Assembly: GCF_000482485.1 (NCBI RefSeq)
Contig: NZ_AXVK01000015.1
Location: forward strand, 186,001-250,000
DNA: 64,000 bases
Direction: 5' to 3'
Source of the DNA: Paucisalibacillus globulus DSM 18846
GTDB taxonomy: Bacteria; Bacillota; Bacilli; Bacillales; Amphibacillaceae
The notes under the pieces are model-generated. The model was not told the DNA's origin. It saw nothing but the letters and a program-made list of their open reading frames with translations, and did not search any database. Shown in pieces: positions 17,812-25,769 of the stretch. A program made the position numbers and the translations under genes. Positions within the stretch are counted from its first letter, which is position 1; each line of letters opens with the position of its first letter.

Positions 17812-18672
17812 TTAATTTGAAACTGAAACACTTGGAATAACTACTGCATTGCAAGCTTTCTCGTAAAATTCAATTGGCCCAGCACCACCAATAATTGCAT
17901 ATTCATACCCAACTTCCTTCATATCTTTTAAACAATGATGAAGAAGTGCATAGCCTGCCCTATTCGCACGATTAGAAGTCACTACTCCCATTGGCCCAAA
18001 ATAGCCTTTTTTATTTTGATAGATATCATAGGCTGCAAACCCAATGAATTTTTCATTTTCATCAAGGGCTACATATATAGATGGTTCTATTAACATAAAC
18101 GCGCTCTTTATTGTTGACGCCCACTCTTGTGAAAAGTTCTCTTTTACAAAAGCAACAAATATTTCTTCATCTTCCAACCTAACTTTTCGTATACCCTTAG
18201 TATTAATTACTGGAAATGTGTAATTTCCAAGATGTGTAAACATATCCCGGGATGTTGTACCAAGTCTTAGGATAATTTCCCTAGTTTTCCTACTTAGATA
18301 GCTATCCAATGCTTTTGTAGTAATTAGTGCTTTAAGCAAATGCCCTTCATTTACAAATATTTGATTGTAATGATTCATATAATTAACGGCCACGTCGATT
18401 ACTTTAGCAACTTCTACAGTTATTAAACGATCAAAGTAATCTACTTTCATTGTTTGATAAGCATTTGTCAATTCTGCGGTATCCCTAATTGAGTTTAAAG
18501 AAATATCAGTATGTAAAATCAAATCACCCAACGCCCCGCCTTTTTCATATAAACAAGCAATAAGTAAATGGGCAGATTTTACTATACCAGCTTTCGATTG
18601 AAGTGCTTCCCTCTCTGCATTTCTTATGATTCGTTGCATTCTACTGGTGAAGCGAACATCAATATTTTCCAA
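17812..18672 (-). CDS. Clp N-domain/GNAT acetyltransferase fusion
   Basis: This is a 286-residue protein of two parts. Residues about 1-145 resemble the ClpA/ClpB/ClpC N-terminal repeat domain: FTSRMQRIIRNAEREALQ, SAHLLIACLYEKGGALGDLI, and a second copy with NEGHLLKALI. Residues about 155-286 are a GNAT fold with FIGFAAYDIYQNK, an acetyl-CoA loop variant GVVTSNRANRAGYALLHHCL, and YEYAIIGGAGPIEFYEKAC. There is no AAA ATPase. This suggests an N-domain used for protein recognition beside an acetyltransferase, but no substrate is visible. The start is TTG at 18672 with GAGGTGAT 6 nt upstream. It is last in a minus-strand run with a broken DUF6176 gene, a Nudix hydrolase and a kinase. Confidence 0.75.
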   Translation of the reverse strand: MENIDVRFTSRMQRIIRNAEREALQSKAGIVKSAHLLIACLYEKGGALGDLILHTDISLNSIRDTAELTNAYQTMKVDYFDRLITVEVAKVIDVAVNYMNHYNQIFVNEGHLLKALITTKALDSYLSRKTREIILRLGTTSRDMFTHLGNYTFPVINTKGIRKVRLEDEEIFVAFVKENFSQEWASTIKSAFMLIEPSIYVALDENEKFIGFAAYDIYQNKKGYFGPMGVVTSNRANRAGYALLHHCLKDMKEVGYEYAIIGGAGPIEFYEKACNAVVIPSVSVSN

Positions 18673-18691
18673 CCTCGGATCACCTCTATTA

Positions 18692-19037
18692 TTAAAAATC
18701 CATTGCCTTCAAAAGTTTATCAGGTATCAATACAACCTCTGTGGATAAGTCTACTGGTTTAAATGTTGGATCAATACATTCATCCCAATACTCCATGTCT
18801 CTTATCAATACAACTTTCTGACTCCTCAACTTCTTGTCCACCTTCACCTTGCACGGAGTACCAGTATAGGTACTCATCTCCAAAAAGTGTTTCTCGAAAA
18901 ATAGTTTCCACATACATTCTTTCATCTTCCAATGTGAGAAAAACGGCTCTCATATTTTCTTTCAAAAACGTTAGCCATACATTAACTTTTTCCGTTTTTC
19001 CCACTTTAACTTTAAATCTAGTTAATTCTACGTTCAT
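18692..19037 (-). pseudogene. DUF6176 protein gene, broken by a frameshift
   Basis: Two overlapping frames together give one complete small protein. The first (from 19037) reads MNVELTRFKVKVGKTEKV through YWYSVQGEGGQEVEESE to CIDKRH and then runs into a stop at 18780. The second resumes at EYWDECIDPTFKPVDL and continues to VVLIPDKLLKAMDF, ending at 18692. Homologs of this pattern read ...IDKKHxEFWDECIDP without a break. The sequence CATGGAG around 18798 lacks two bases relative to that alignment, as if CATATGGAG had lost AT. The function of DUF6176 is unknown. It is either a pseudogene or a sequencing error. Confidence 0.75.
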
Positions 19038-19058
19038 TCCTATCACTTCACTTATCTG

Positions 19059-19508
19059 TTATTTTCTAGTAGCAAATGCGTATATTAATTGTTTAATGAT
19101 TGGATTTAAACTTTCAGGTAAATTAGTTGGTTTAAAAAACCTAGCTTCTAAAGTTTCAGTTCCATCCGCTTTTAATTCTCCACCAATCACTTCTGTAGAA
19201 ATATAAGCGATCGTTACCGGATAGAATTCATCACCATTCGGGAGTTTAACAAAGTGTTCCTTCCCCGAAAAAACATTAATTACATCCATTTTCCCAATTT
19301 CAATTCCCGTCTCCTCCAATACTTCTCTCCTACCAGCGTCTTCTGTTGATTCACCTAATTCGATAAATCCACCAGGTACACCCCACTTACCATCATGTCT
19401 CTTTTGTAGCAATATTTCACCTTCATTATTAATTACACCAACTGCAACCCCAACCAAAATTAAAGGATGATTTCCGACTTGCTTTCTTAAATCTTCTATG
19501 TATCCCAT
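19059..19508 (-). CDS. Nudix hydrolase
   Basis: This is a nucleoside-diphosphate-X hydrolase of about 149 residues. The Nudix box GX5EX7REUXEEXGU is complete: GGFIELGESTEDAGRREVLE followed by ETGIEIG, at about residues 47-73. The substrate cannot be told from sequence; a FYPVTIAYIS strand and the N-terminal LVGVAVGVINNEGEILLQKR fit the general small-Nudix fold. The ATG at 19508 is chosen because AGGGGG is 8 nt upstream; the TTG at 19514 is too close to it. It begins 2 nt after the kinase stop, so the two are translationally coupled. Confidence 0.88.
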   Translation of the reverse strand: MGYIEDLRKQVGNHPLILVGVAVGVINNEGEILLQKRHDGKWGVPGGFIELGESTEDAGRREVLEETGIEIGKMDVINVFSGKEHFVKLPNGDEFYPVTIAYISTEVIGGELKADGTETLEARFFKPTNLPESLNPIIKQLIYAFATRK

Positions 19509-19510
19509 GA

Positions 19511-20053
19511 TCAATTCCCCCTAGTAATAGTTTCAGATACCTTTTCAACAATTTCTGAAATCGATAAAGCTCCATCAACTATCAAATCACTAGTTGGCTT
19601 GATTGATTTCAACATTTCAATATACCCCTTTCTCCCCTTAGCTATATAAAAGTCCATATCATTTAAAATATCTTTAGGATCACTATTTGAGAAATCCCTA
19701 TATACTCTTCTTGCCATTGCAATGTCTAAAGGTGTGTCAATAAATACTGATAAGTCGATATACTTACCAAGCCGATGATTATTATATGCAAAAGGATAGT
19801 CTAGAATAATATAGTTAGGTGACATATCTAGTAACTTTTCGATATCATTCAAAAGTGGTGTTAAATCCCATTCATCATAATTCGCTCCCCTATCTACCCA
19901 AGCTATGATGTCATCTGGTCCATTGAAATCATAGTCATCAAAATAAAATACTTTTGATTGTTTTAATGTGTCATGAAGATGTTTCGCAATTGTTGTTTTT
20001 CCTCCACCAGATACAGCTGCGATGGAAATTACAAAGGAATTATTTTCTCGCAA
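19511..20053 (-). CDS. P-loop kinase of the uridine-kinase-like type
   Basis: This is a roughly 180-residue P-loop protein. Walker A is AAVSGGGKTTIAKHL near the N-terminus. FYFDDYDFNGPDD follows, where the DDYD pair resembles the acceptor-binding site of uridine/pantothenate-type kinases. NYIILDYPFAY is Walker-B-like, and ARRVYRDF is a lid region with arginines. The substrate is unknown. GGGGGA lies 7 nt before a TTG at 20053, a better start than the unsupported ATGs at 20080 and 20077. It is first of a four-gene run with Nudix, DUF6176 remnant and Clp-N/GNAT. Confidence 0.75.
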   Translation of the reverse strand: MRENNSFVISIAAVSGGGKTTIAKHLHDTLKQSKVFYFDDYDFNGPDDIIAWVDRGANYDEWDLTPLLNDIEKLLDMSPNYIILDYPFAYNNHRLGKYIDLSVFIDTPLDIAMARRVYRDFSNSDPKDILNDMDFYIAKGRKGYIEMLKSIKPTSDLIVDGALSISEIVEKVSETITRGN

Positions 20054-20160
20054 ACCATTTCCCCCAATACTATTCATCATTCAGATTATTAAACATTATA
20101 TCATAATAATCTGACTATGATATTGTTATTTTCACATTATACTATATTTTTCCAATTTAG

Positions 20161-20376
20161 AAGAACAAAAGCGCAAGCGCCCGTTTAGAGACGTACGGAC
20201 TGCGCCCTGCCATGCAGGGTGGGACTGCGTTGCCACGCAAAGTGGCGGTTTTAGCAGTCCATTCCATGTAGGAGATAAAGGAAACACGACGACCGTAGGG
20301 AGTCGATGTTGACTTATCGTACGGAGGTGAGGGAAGTCCGCTAGTCTCTGGGTGCGGAGTGAGACGTGGCTGTTCC
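20161..20376. repeat. GC-rich, multi-helix structured element (probable dispersed repeat)
   Basis: This stretch is clearly richer in G and C than its surroundings. A long closing helix forms from GCGCCC (20176-20181), AGAGAC (20186-20191) and CGGACT (20195-20200), pairing with AGTCCG (20334-20339), GTCTCT (20343-20348) and GGGTGC (20349-20354). Inside are CCCTGC-CAT-GCAGGG (20204-20218), GGACTGC/GCAGTCC (20221-20259) and GCCAC/GTGGC (20231-20245). AGAAC at the left end and GTTCCT at the right end are also complementary. The opening AGAACAAAAGCGCAAGCGCC resembles intergenic repeats I recall from Bacillaceae genomes; I cannot verify the family. No protein is encoded. Confidence 0.65.
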
Positions 20377-20423
20377 TACACAAGAACTTAACAAAGCCAA
20401 TTTTTTATACTTTCTTATATCTC

Positions 20424-20458
20424 AAAAAAGACCACAAAGCCTGTTTGACTATGTGGTC
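20424..20458 (-). terminator. Terminator of pheST
   Basis: On the minus strand GACCACA (20452-20458) and TGTGGTC (20430-20436) pair and are followed by six T (20424-20429). It lies 57 nt past the pheT stop. Confidence 0.8.
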
Positions 20459-20514
20459 GATATTCGACAGGTTCAGATATTACCCGGAAAAAAACATAGA
20501 ATCCATCGAATCAA

Positions 20515-22941
20515 TTATGATCTTACATATGCATTGAATTTTTCATTTACTGCTTGAATTATTTCTTGATATAACTTTTCAACTTCTTCGTCTACTAGGG
20601 TTTTCTCTGGGTCCTGATATAGTAAGTTGTAGGCTACAGACTTCTTACCTTCTGGTAGGTTATCCCCTTGATACAAGTCAAACACGGAAACCTGTTTAAC
20701 AAGTGGGGCACCTACTTCAGTAATTACCGCTTGAACATCACCAGCATGAACATCATTATCCATAACAAATGCAATATCCCTTGTTACAGATGGGTATCTT
20801 GGAATCTGTGTGTAACTTGGCTCATGATGATGTGCCTCAAGTACAGCTTCCATATTAATATCAAATACGTATGTTTCTTTTAAATCCATTTCCTTTTCAA
20901 GTCCTGGGTGTAATTGTCCCATAAATCCAATCTCTTTACCATCCAATAATAGGCTTGCAGTGCGGCCAGGATGCATGTCAGGAAGTTGAGCTTGAATGAT
21001 AGTCAGAGGCAATTCAAGATGTTCAAATAACCCTTCTACAATACCTTTTACTAAATAAAAATCAACTTTTTTATTTTCCATTTGCCATAAATGCTCTAAC
21101 CATTTACCAGTTAAAACTCCAGAAAGCCTTAATTGTTCATCTGGTTGTTTGGTTAATACTTTCTCACTCGTAACAAAAATGGTTCCAATTTCATATAGTC
21201 CTAGACTATATTGATTTCTAGCTAGGTTATAACTAACTGTTTTTAATAATTCAGGTAAAACACTTAAACGTAAATATTTATGTTCTTCACTCATTGGCAT
21301 CGCTAAGCTAATCGGTTCAGGATTTAATCCTTTTACTTCATTACTCACAAGCTTTTGAATATAGCCTTCACTTGTTAAGGAATAAGTTCTTGTTTCCGAT
21401 AATCCAACGCTTTCCAAGTAGTTCTTCACTGAACGTCTTAATAACTGTCTCTTTGTTAACCCACCAGCAGTTGCAGTACCTGTTGGTAAAGTGAATGGAA
21501 GATTGTCATAACCATAAATTCTTGCTACTTCCTCTAACATATCTTCAAAAATCGTTATATCACCACGACGAGTAGGAGCATATACAGTGAAGTGATCCTC
21601 ATTACGTTCAAAATTAAACTGTAATCTTTCTAGTATTTTTGCGATTTCTTCTGTATTAATATCCGTTCCCAATCGATTATTGATGGATGTTGTATTAATC
21701 TCAACAACCTTTTCAGAACGATCTAATTCATCGAATTCGACAACACCTTCCAGTACTTTCCCACCCGCATATTTTTCAAGTAGATGACATGCACGTAAAC
21801 CAGCACGCTTTACTCGATTCGGATCAATACCTTTTTCGAAACGAGTACTGGATTCACTACGAAGACCAGTTGCTTTTACTGCTTTTCGAACAGAGATAGA
21901 ATCGAAATACGCAGCCTCTAGTAAAATATTTTTAGTATAACTAGTTACTTCTGTATTTGCTCCACCCATAACCCCAGCAAGAGCAATAGGCTCTTGTCCG
22001 TTGGTAATAACTAGATTTTCAGGATTTAGAGTTCGTTCAACATCATCTAATGTCACTATTTTTTCATCCTGTTTTGCTGTGCGGACAACTATTTCTTTAG
22101 AGTCCAAACGATCATAATCGAATGCATGTAATGGTTGACCATATTCTAAAAGCACATAGTTAGTAATATCAACAACATTATTAATTGGACGTATACCAGC
22201 TGCTAACAGATAATTTTTCATCCAAAGAGGTGAAGGTTTTATTTCAACATCCTTGATAACAAATGCACCGTAGTATGGATTTAGTTTTTCATCTTCTACT
22301 TTAATTGAGATATAATCAGAGGCTTTCTCTTCCCCTACAAGAACTTCTTCACTTGGTAAATTGACAGGCTTATCAAGTAAAGCACCCACTTCATATGCCA
22401 CACCAAGCATACTCAAACAATCAGCACGATTAGGAGTTAAATCAAATTCTAAGATGGCATCTGTTGAATTTAATAGTGGTTCGACACTTTCACCTATTGG
22501 AGCATCCTCCGGAAATACAAAAATACCTTCTGCATATTCTTTTGAAATATGTTTCTCATCAAACCCTAATTCCTGCAAGGAACAAATCATACCATTTGAT
22601 TCAATACCACGCAGTTTTGCACGCTTAATTTTAAAGTTCCCTGGTAACACTGCTCCTGGTTTTGCGACCGCTACTTTTTGACCTTGACGTACATTAGGTG
22701 CACCACAAATAATTTGAAGTATTTCATCCCCAACATTTACCTGGCATAGATTTAATTTATCCGCATTAGGGTGTTTCTCACATGATTCAACATAACCAAC
22801 TACAACGTTTGAACTGTTTTCAGCAACATATTCAACATTGTCTACTTCAATTCCTGATCTTGTTACTTTTTCTGCAAGCTCTTCTGGGCTTATATTATCT
22901 GTATCTACGTATTCTTTTAACCAATTTAATGAAACTAACAT
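20515..22941 (-). CDS. pheT: Phenylalanine-tRNA ligase beta subunit
   Basis: This is the large subunit of the (alpha-beta)2 synthetase that charges tRNA-Phe. The 808 residues match the family (804). Order: N-terminal MLVSLNWLKEYVDTD, EMAP/tRNA-binding OB fold (about 40-150, with KHPNADKLNLCQVNVG), B3/B4 editing region (about 210-390), B5 (about 410-480), catalytic-like module, and the C-terminal anticodon-binding FDX-ACB domain (about 715-808, with YPSVTRDIAFVMDNDV). It begins 12 nt after pheS and is controlled by the same T-box. Confidence 0.97.
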   Translation of the reverse strand: MLVSLNWLKEYVDTDNISPEELAEKVTRSGIEVDNVEYVAENSSNVVVGYVESCEKHPNADKLNLCQVNVGDEILQIICGAPNVRQGQKVAVAKPGAVLPGNFKIKRAKLRGIESNGMICSLQELGFDEKHISKEYAEGIFVFPEDAPIGESVEPLLNSTDAILEFDLTPNRADCLSMLGVAYEVGALLDKPVNLPSEEVLVGEEKASDYISIKVEDEKLNPYYGAFVIKDVEIKPSPLWMKNYLLAAGIRPINNVVDITNYVLLEYGQPLHAFDYDRLDSKEIVVRTAKQDEKIVTLDDVERTLNPENLVITNGQEPIALAGVMGGANTEVTSYTKNILLEAAYFDSISVRKAVKATGLRSESSTRFEKGIDPNRVKRAGLRACHLLEKYAGGKVLEGVVEFDELDRSEKVVEINTTSINNRLGTDINTEEIAKILERLQFNFERNEDHFTVYAPTRRGDITIFEDMLEEVARIYGYDNLPFTLPTGTATAGGLTKRQLLRRSVKNYLESVGLSETRTYSLTSEGYIQKLVSNEVKGLNPEPISLAMPMSEEHKYLRLSVLPELLKTVSYNLARNQYSLGLYEIGTIFVTSEKVLTKQPDEQLRLSGVLTGKWLEHLWQMENKKVDFYLVKGIVEGLFEHLELPLTIIQAQLPDMHPGRTASLLLDGKEIGFMGQLHPGLEKEMDLKETYVFDINMEAVLEAHHHEPSYTQIPRYPSVTRDIAFVMDNDVHAGDVQAVITEVGAPLVKQVSVFDLYQGDNLPEGKKSVAYNLLYQDPEKTLVDEEVEKLYQEIIQAVNEKFNAYVRS

Positions 22942-22953
22942 GTAACTACCTCC

Positions 22954-23988
22954 TTATGCTTGATGGAATTGTTTTAAGAATCGACTATCATTAAGATAGA
23001 ACTGACGAATATCATTTACACCATATTTCAGCATTGCAATTCGCTCTGGTCCCATTCCAAAAGCAAATCCAGAATATACTTTTGGATCATAACCACCCAT
23101 TTCTAATACATTTGGATGTACCATTCCAGCTCCTAATATTTCTATCCAACCAGTACCTTTACATACTGAACATCCTTCACCATTACACACTTTACAAGAA
23201 ATATCCATTTCAACAGAAGGCTCTGTGAAAGGAAAGAAACTTGGGCGTAAACGAATATTACGTTCTTCACCAAACATCTTTTTAGCAAACAGGTTTAGAA
23301 CACCTTTTAAATCACTCATTTTCACATCTTTATCTACATAAAGTCCTTCAATTTGTGTAAACTGATGAGAATGAGTTGCATCGTCTGTATCACGACGATA
23401 TACTCTACCCGGACAAATCATCTTGAATCCTTTTTCACCCTTGTACTCTTTCATTGTACGAGCCTGAACAGGTGACGTATGGGTTCTGAGTAATAGTTCA
23501 TTTGTAATATAAAATGAATCCTGCATATCCCTTGCCGGGTGGTTTTTAGGTAAATTTAATGCTTCAAAATTGAAATAGTCTGTTTCTACTTCAGGTCCTT
23601 CTCTTACTTCAAAGCCCATACCTATGAATAAGTCTTCAATTTCTTCAATAACCTTCGTTAATAAATGTGGTCCACCAACCTTCGCTGGCCTTCCCGGTAA
23701 AGTTACGTCAATTGCTTCTGCTTGAAGTTTTTCTTCTAATGCAGCATTTTCAAGTGTTGTATTTTTTTCATCAATTGCATTTGTTATTGCTTCCCGTACT
23801 TGATTGGCAATTTCACCTACAATTGGTCTCTCTTCGGGTGACAGTTTGCCCATCCCTCGTAATACTTGTGTAAGAGATCCTTTTTTTCCTAAGTAAGATA
23901 CTTTTATAGCTTGAAGCTCTTTTAAATTTCCTACTTCTTGTATTTTTGCAAGTGCCTCTTGTTGTATTGCTTTTAATTCTTCTTGCAT
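22954..23988 (-). CDS. pheS: Phenylalanine-tRNA ligase alpha subunit
   Basis: This is the catalytic subunit. The 344 residues equal B. subtilis PheS. An N-terminal coiled coil (about 1-85) is followed by class II motifs: [12 protein letters not shown] (motif 1 area, about 150), [22 protein letters not shown] (motif 2, about 192-213), and [17 protein letters not shown] (motif 3, about 309-325). The Phe-pocket segment [10 protein letters not shown] is present. GAGGT lies before the ATG at 23988. A T-box leader lies upstream. Confidence 0.97.
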   Translation of the reverse strand: MQEELKAIQQEALAKIQEVGNLKELQAIKVSYLGKKGSLTQVLRGMGKLSPEERPIVGEIANQVREAITNAIDEKNTTLENAALEEKLQAEAIDVTLPGRPAKVGGPHLLTKVIEEIEDLFIGMGFEVREGPEVETDYFNFEALNLPKNHPARDMQDSFYITNELLLRTHTSPVQARTMKEYKGEKGFKMICPGRVYRRDTDDATHSHQFTQIEGLYVDKDVKMSDLKGVLNLFAKKMFGEERNIRLRPSFFPFTEPSVEMDISCKVCNGEGCSVCKGTGWIEILGAGMVHPNVLEMGGYDPKVYSGFAFGMGPERIAMLKYGVNDIRQFYLNDSRFLKQFHQA

Positions 23989-24104
23989 GGTTTTTACCTC
24001 CTATAAAGTTTATAATCAGCCCTAGTCCACTCCACGAATACGCTATGTTTCGTGCATAATCATCTCTTCACGGATAAAGTCACATTTTAAAAAGCTTACC
24101 AACA

Positions 24105-24367
24105 AAAAAAGCCTTCTATCCCTAAAAAAGGGACGAGGCTTTGGTCGCGGTACCACCCTTGTTGACATGTTTCATGTCCAACTCTGAGTTTATATAACGG
24201 ATTTTTATCCGGAACACCTTTACTAAAATTTATTAGGTCCAAGTGTCAGCTCCAGAGTGAAAGATTAGACAGTATATGGTAGAAATGCTTACAGTCTAGA
24301 CATTTCCTCCCTATAACCATATTAGTACCGTTAATCGCTCTTTCATAGCTTTTAACTATTTACATTT
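24105..24367 (-). promoter_or_regulatory. T-box leader of pheST
   Basis: The T-box sequence AGGGTGGTACCGCG is on the minus strand at 24146-24159. It is followed by a terminator hairpin in which AAAGCCT and AGGCTTT flank GTCCCT/AGGGA, with seven T after it (24105-24143). A stem I base can be drawn from AGCT...AGAG and CTCT...AGCT. A UUC triplet followed by A at 24259-24261, just above that base, is the best Phe specifier candidate. Uncharged tRNA-Phe would favour readthrough into pheS. Confidence 0.92.
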
Positions 24368-24374
24368 AGATAAA

Positions 24375-24403
24375 ATTATAATCATTTCACCTTTTATTTG
24401 CAA
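24375..24403 (-). promoter_or_regulatory. Sigma-A promoter of pheST
   Basis: -35 TTGCAA (24398-24403) and -10 TATAAT (24375-24380) are 17 nt apart on the minus strand, just ahead of the T-box leader and abutting the end of the SpoU gene. Confidence 0.85.
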
Positions 24404-24407
24404 GGAA

Positions 24408-25145
24408 TTATCCTTTTAAATGATACATAAGAATTCCTGCCGCTATACTAACATTAAGAGACTCTGCTTTCCCGTATATAGGGATTTTTACAATTTCATC
24501 TGCTAGGCCTAATATATCAGTTCCTATTCCAGAACCTTCATTACCTAAAATTAAGGCAACCTTACTATTAGTTCTTACTGTATGAAAATCTTTTGAATTA
24601 GTTAATGCACTTGCCCAAACACGGAAACCGTCTCTTTTTAGTTGTTGTATTTCTACAGAAAGTTTTTTCTGTAGAACAGGTATGTGAAATATCGACCCTT
24701 GTGTAGCACGAATTGCTTTGTCATTATAAAGATCTACTGTACCTTCTCCGAGAATAACAGCATCAAAACCTGCAGCATCTGCAGTTCGGATAATGGTACC
24801 TAAATTGCCCGGATCTTGAATTCGATCTAGTAATAATACATATTTTCCACCGAACTTTTTGAATTCATTAAAACCAACTACAGCAGCTATTCCCTGAGGT
24901 GTTTTTGTTTGCGTAATATGCTGAAACACCTTCTCGCCAACGTCCACGACATTATTTTCTAAAGCCCAGTTAGGTCGTTCTACCCCTGCTTGAAGAATTA
25001 TTTCATGTATTTGCCAATTACTATTAATTGCTTCCTCGATTAAATGAAACCCTTCTATTAAAAAGGTTCCAGACTTCTCTCTATCTTTACGATTATGGAG
25101 TTTTCGCCAATTTTTAACTTTTTCATTTTTAATTGATGTTAACAT
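24408..25145 (-). CDS. SpoU/TrmH-family RNA 2'-O-methyltransferase (YsgA-like)
   Basis: This is a SPOUT methyltransferase that would modify rRNA or tRNA ribose with S-adenosylmethionine. It has 245 residues from the ATG at 25145, chosen since AAGGA lies 9 nt upstream; the ATG at 25154 overlaps it. Residues about 1-90 form an L30e-like substrate-binding domain (NRKDREKSGTFLIEGFHL). The SPOUT domain shows DRIQDPGNLGTIIRTADAAG (motif 1), LILGNEGSGI (motif 2) and IPIYGKAESLNVSIAAGIL (motif 3). It occupies the ysgA position between pheS and sspI; the target nucleotide is unknown. Confidence 0.9.
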   Translation of the reverse strand: MLTSIKNEKVKNWRKLHNRKDREKSGTFLIEGFHLIEEAINSNWQIHEIILQAGVERPNWALENNVVDVGEKVFQHITQTKTPQGIAAVVGFNEFKKFGGKYVLLLDRIQDPGNLGTIIRTADAAGFDAVILGEGTVDLYNDKAIRATQGSIFHIPVLQKKLSVEIQQLKRDGFRVWASALTNSKDFHTVRTNSKVALILGNEGSGIGTDILGLADEIVKIPIYGKAESLNVSIAAGILMYHLKG

Positions 25146-25243
25146 TTCATTCATTCCTTATCATTTATCTTATTCCATCATACATATTTAAGACTAATCT
25201 GGTCAAACTATCCATAGTTTAATCCAAATAAGGGGTGATTTGT

Positions 25244-25462
25244 TTGAATTTAAATTTGCGAAATGCCATTTTACACAATATTGCATCAAATGACCAAAGT
25301 CAGCTAGAAGCAACCATTGTGGATGCCATCCAATCAGGTGAAGAAAAAATGTTGCCAGGGCTCGGGGTTTTATTTGAGTTAATTTGGAATCAATCGGATG
25401 CTCAGGAAAAGCAGGAAATGGTAGAAGCATTAGAACAAGGTGTTAAGAACGCAACAAACTAA
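25244..25462 (+). CDS. sspI: Small acid-soluble spore protein I
   Basis: This is a minor SASP of the forespore. The protein is 72 residues, close to B. subtilis SspI (71), and shares the core [20 protein letters not shown] followed by FELIW. The start is taken as TTG at 25244, giving [17 protein letters not shown] ends 6 nt before it, whereas the GTG at 25235 is part of that ribosome site. It is divergent from the SpoU gene and followed by its own terminator, as expected for a monocistronic forespore gene. It marks the organism as a spore former. Confidence 0.93.
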   Translation: MNLNLRNAILHNIASNDQSQLEATIVDAIQSGEEKMLPGLGVLFELIWNQSDAQEKQEMVEALEQGVKNATN

Positions 25463-25468
25463 ACTTTT

Positions 25469-25504
25469 AGAAGGTGTCACTAACATGGAGACACCTTCTT
25501 TTTA
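25469..25504 (+). terminator. Terminator of sspI
   Basis: AGAAGGTGTC (25469-25478) and GACACCTTCT (25490-25499) pair perfectly, followed by a T-run to 25504. Confidence 0.92.
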
Positions 25505-25769
25505 TTTCTACGATAAATATGTCATTTTACCCAAGCTTGTCTAATATAGTTTAATATGACAAGCCCGAGCTACAACTTAGGCTAATAACATCAGGCCAAA
25601 AGACCTATTTTGATTTATTTACCAATTTCCAGAAATAGGTACTTTTAATCATTTTGGTTTTTTTTGAGGTTTTTGAAAATTTAATGGCTCTTTTTTTGTG
25701 CTTGGTGTTATACAATGGATATATTGTTTTTTTAATAATTATTTTTATAGCTTTGAAAGGGGAATACCA
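25505..25769. other. Intergenic stretch before the exporter operon
   Basis: GCTTGTC (25535-25541) and GACAAGC (25558-25564) form one inverted repeat, and ACCTATTT (25603-25610) and AAATAGGT (25633-25640) another. Neither has a clean terminator tail. A TTATACAAT element near 25708-25716 could be a -10. No gene is supported here. Confidence 0.4.

Noticed and set aside
20161-20376. CRISPR, tRNA or riboswitch reading of the GC-rich element
   Set aside because: There are no spaced direct repeats, no cloverleaf with CCA-type end, and it precedes no gene as a leader.
20132-20383. 83-codon minus-strand frame over the GC-rich element
   Set aside because: Its length is explained by high GC and few stops; the base-pairing pattern is a better account.
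20352-20557. Two overlapping plus-strand frames after the structured element
   Set aside because: They cover the structured repeat end and the pheT terminator and run into pheT antisense; no coding signal.
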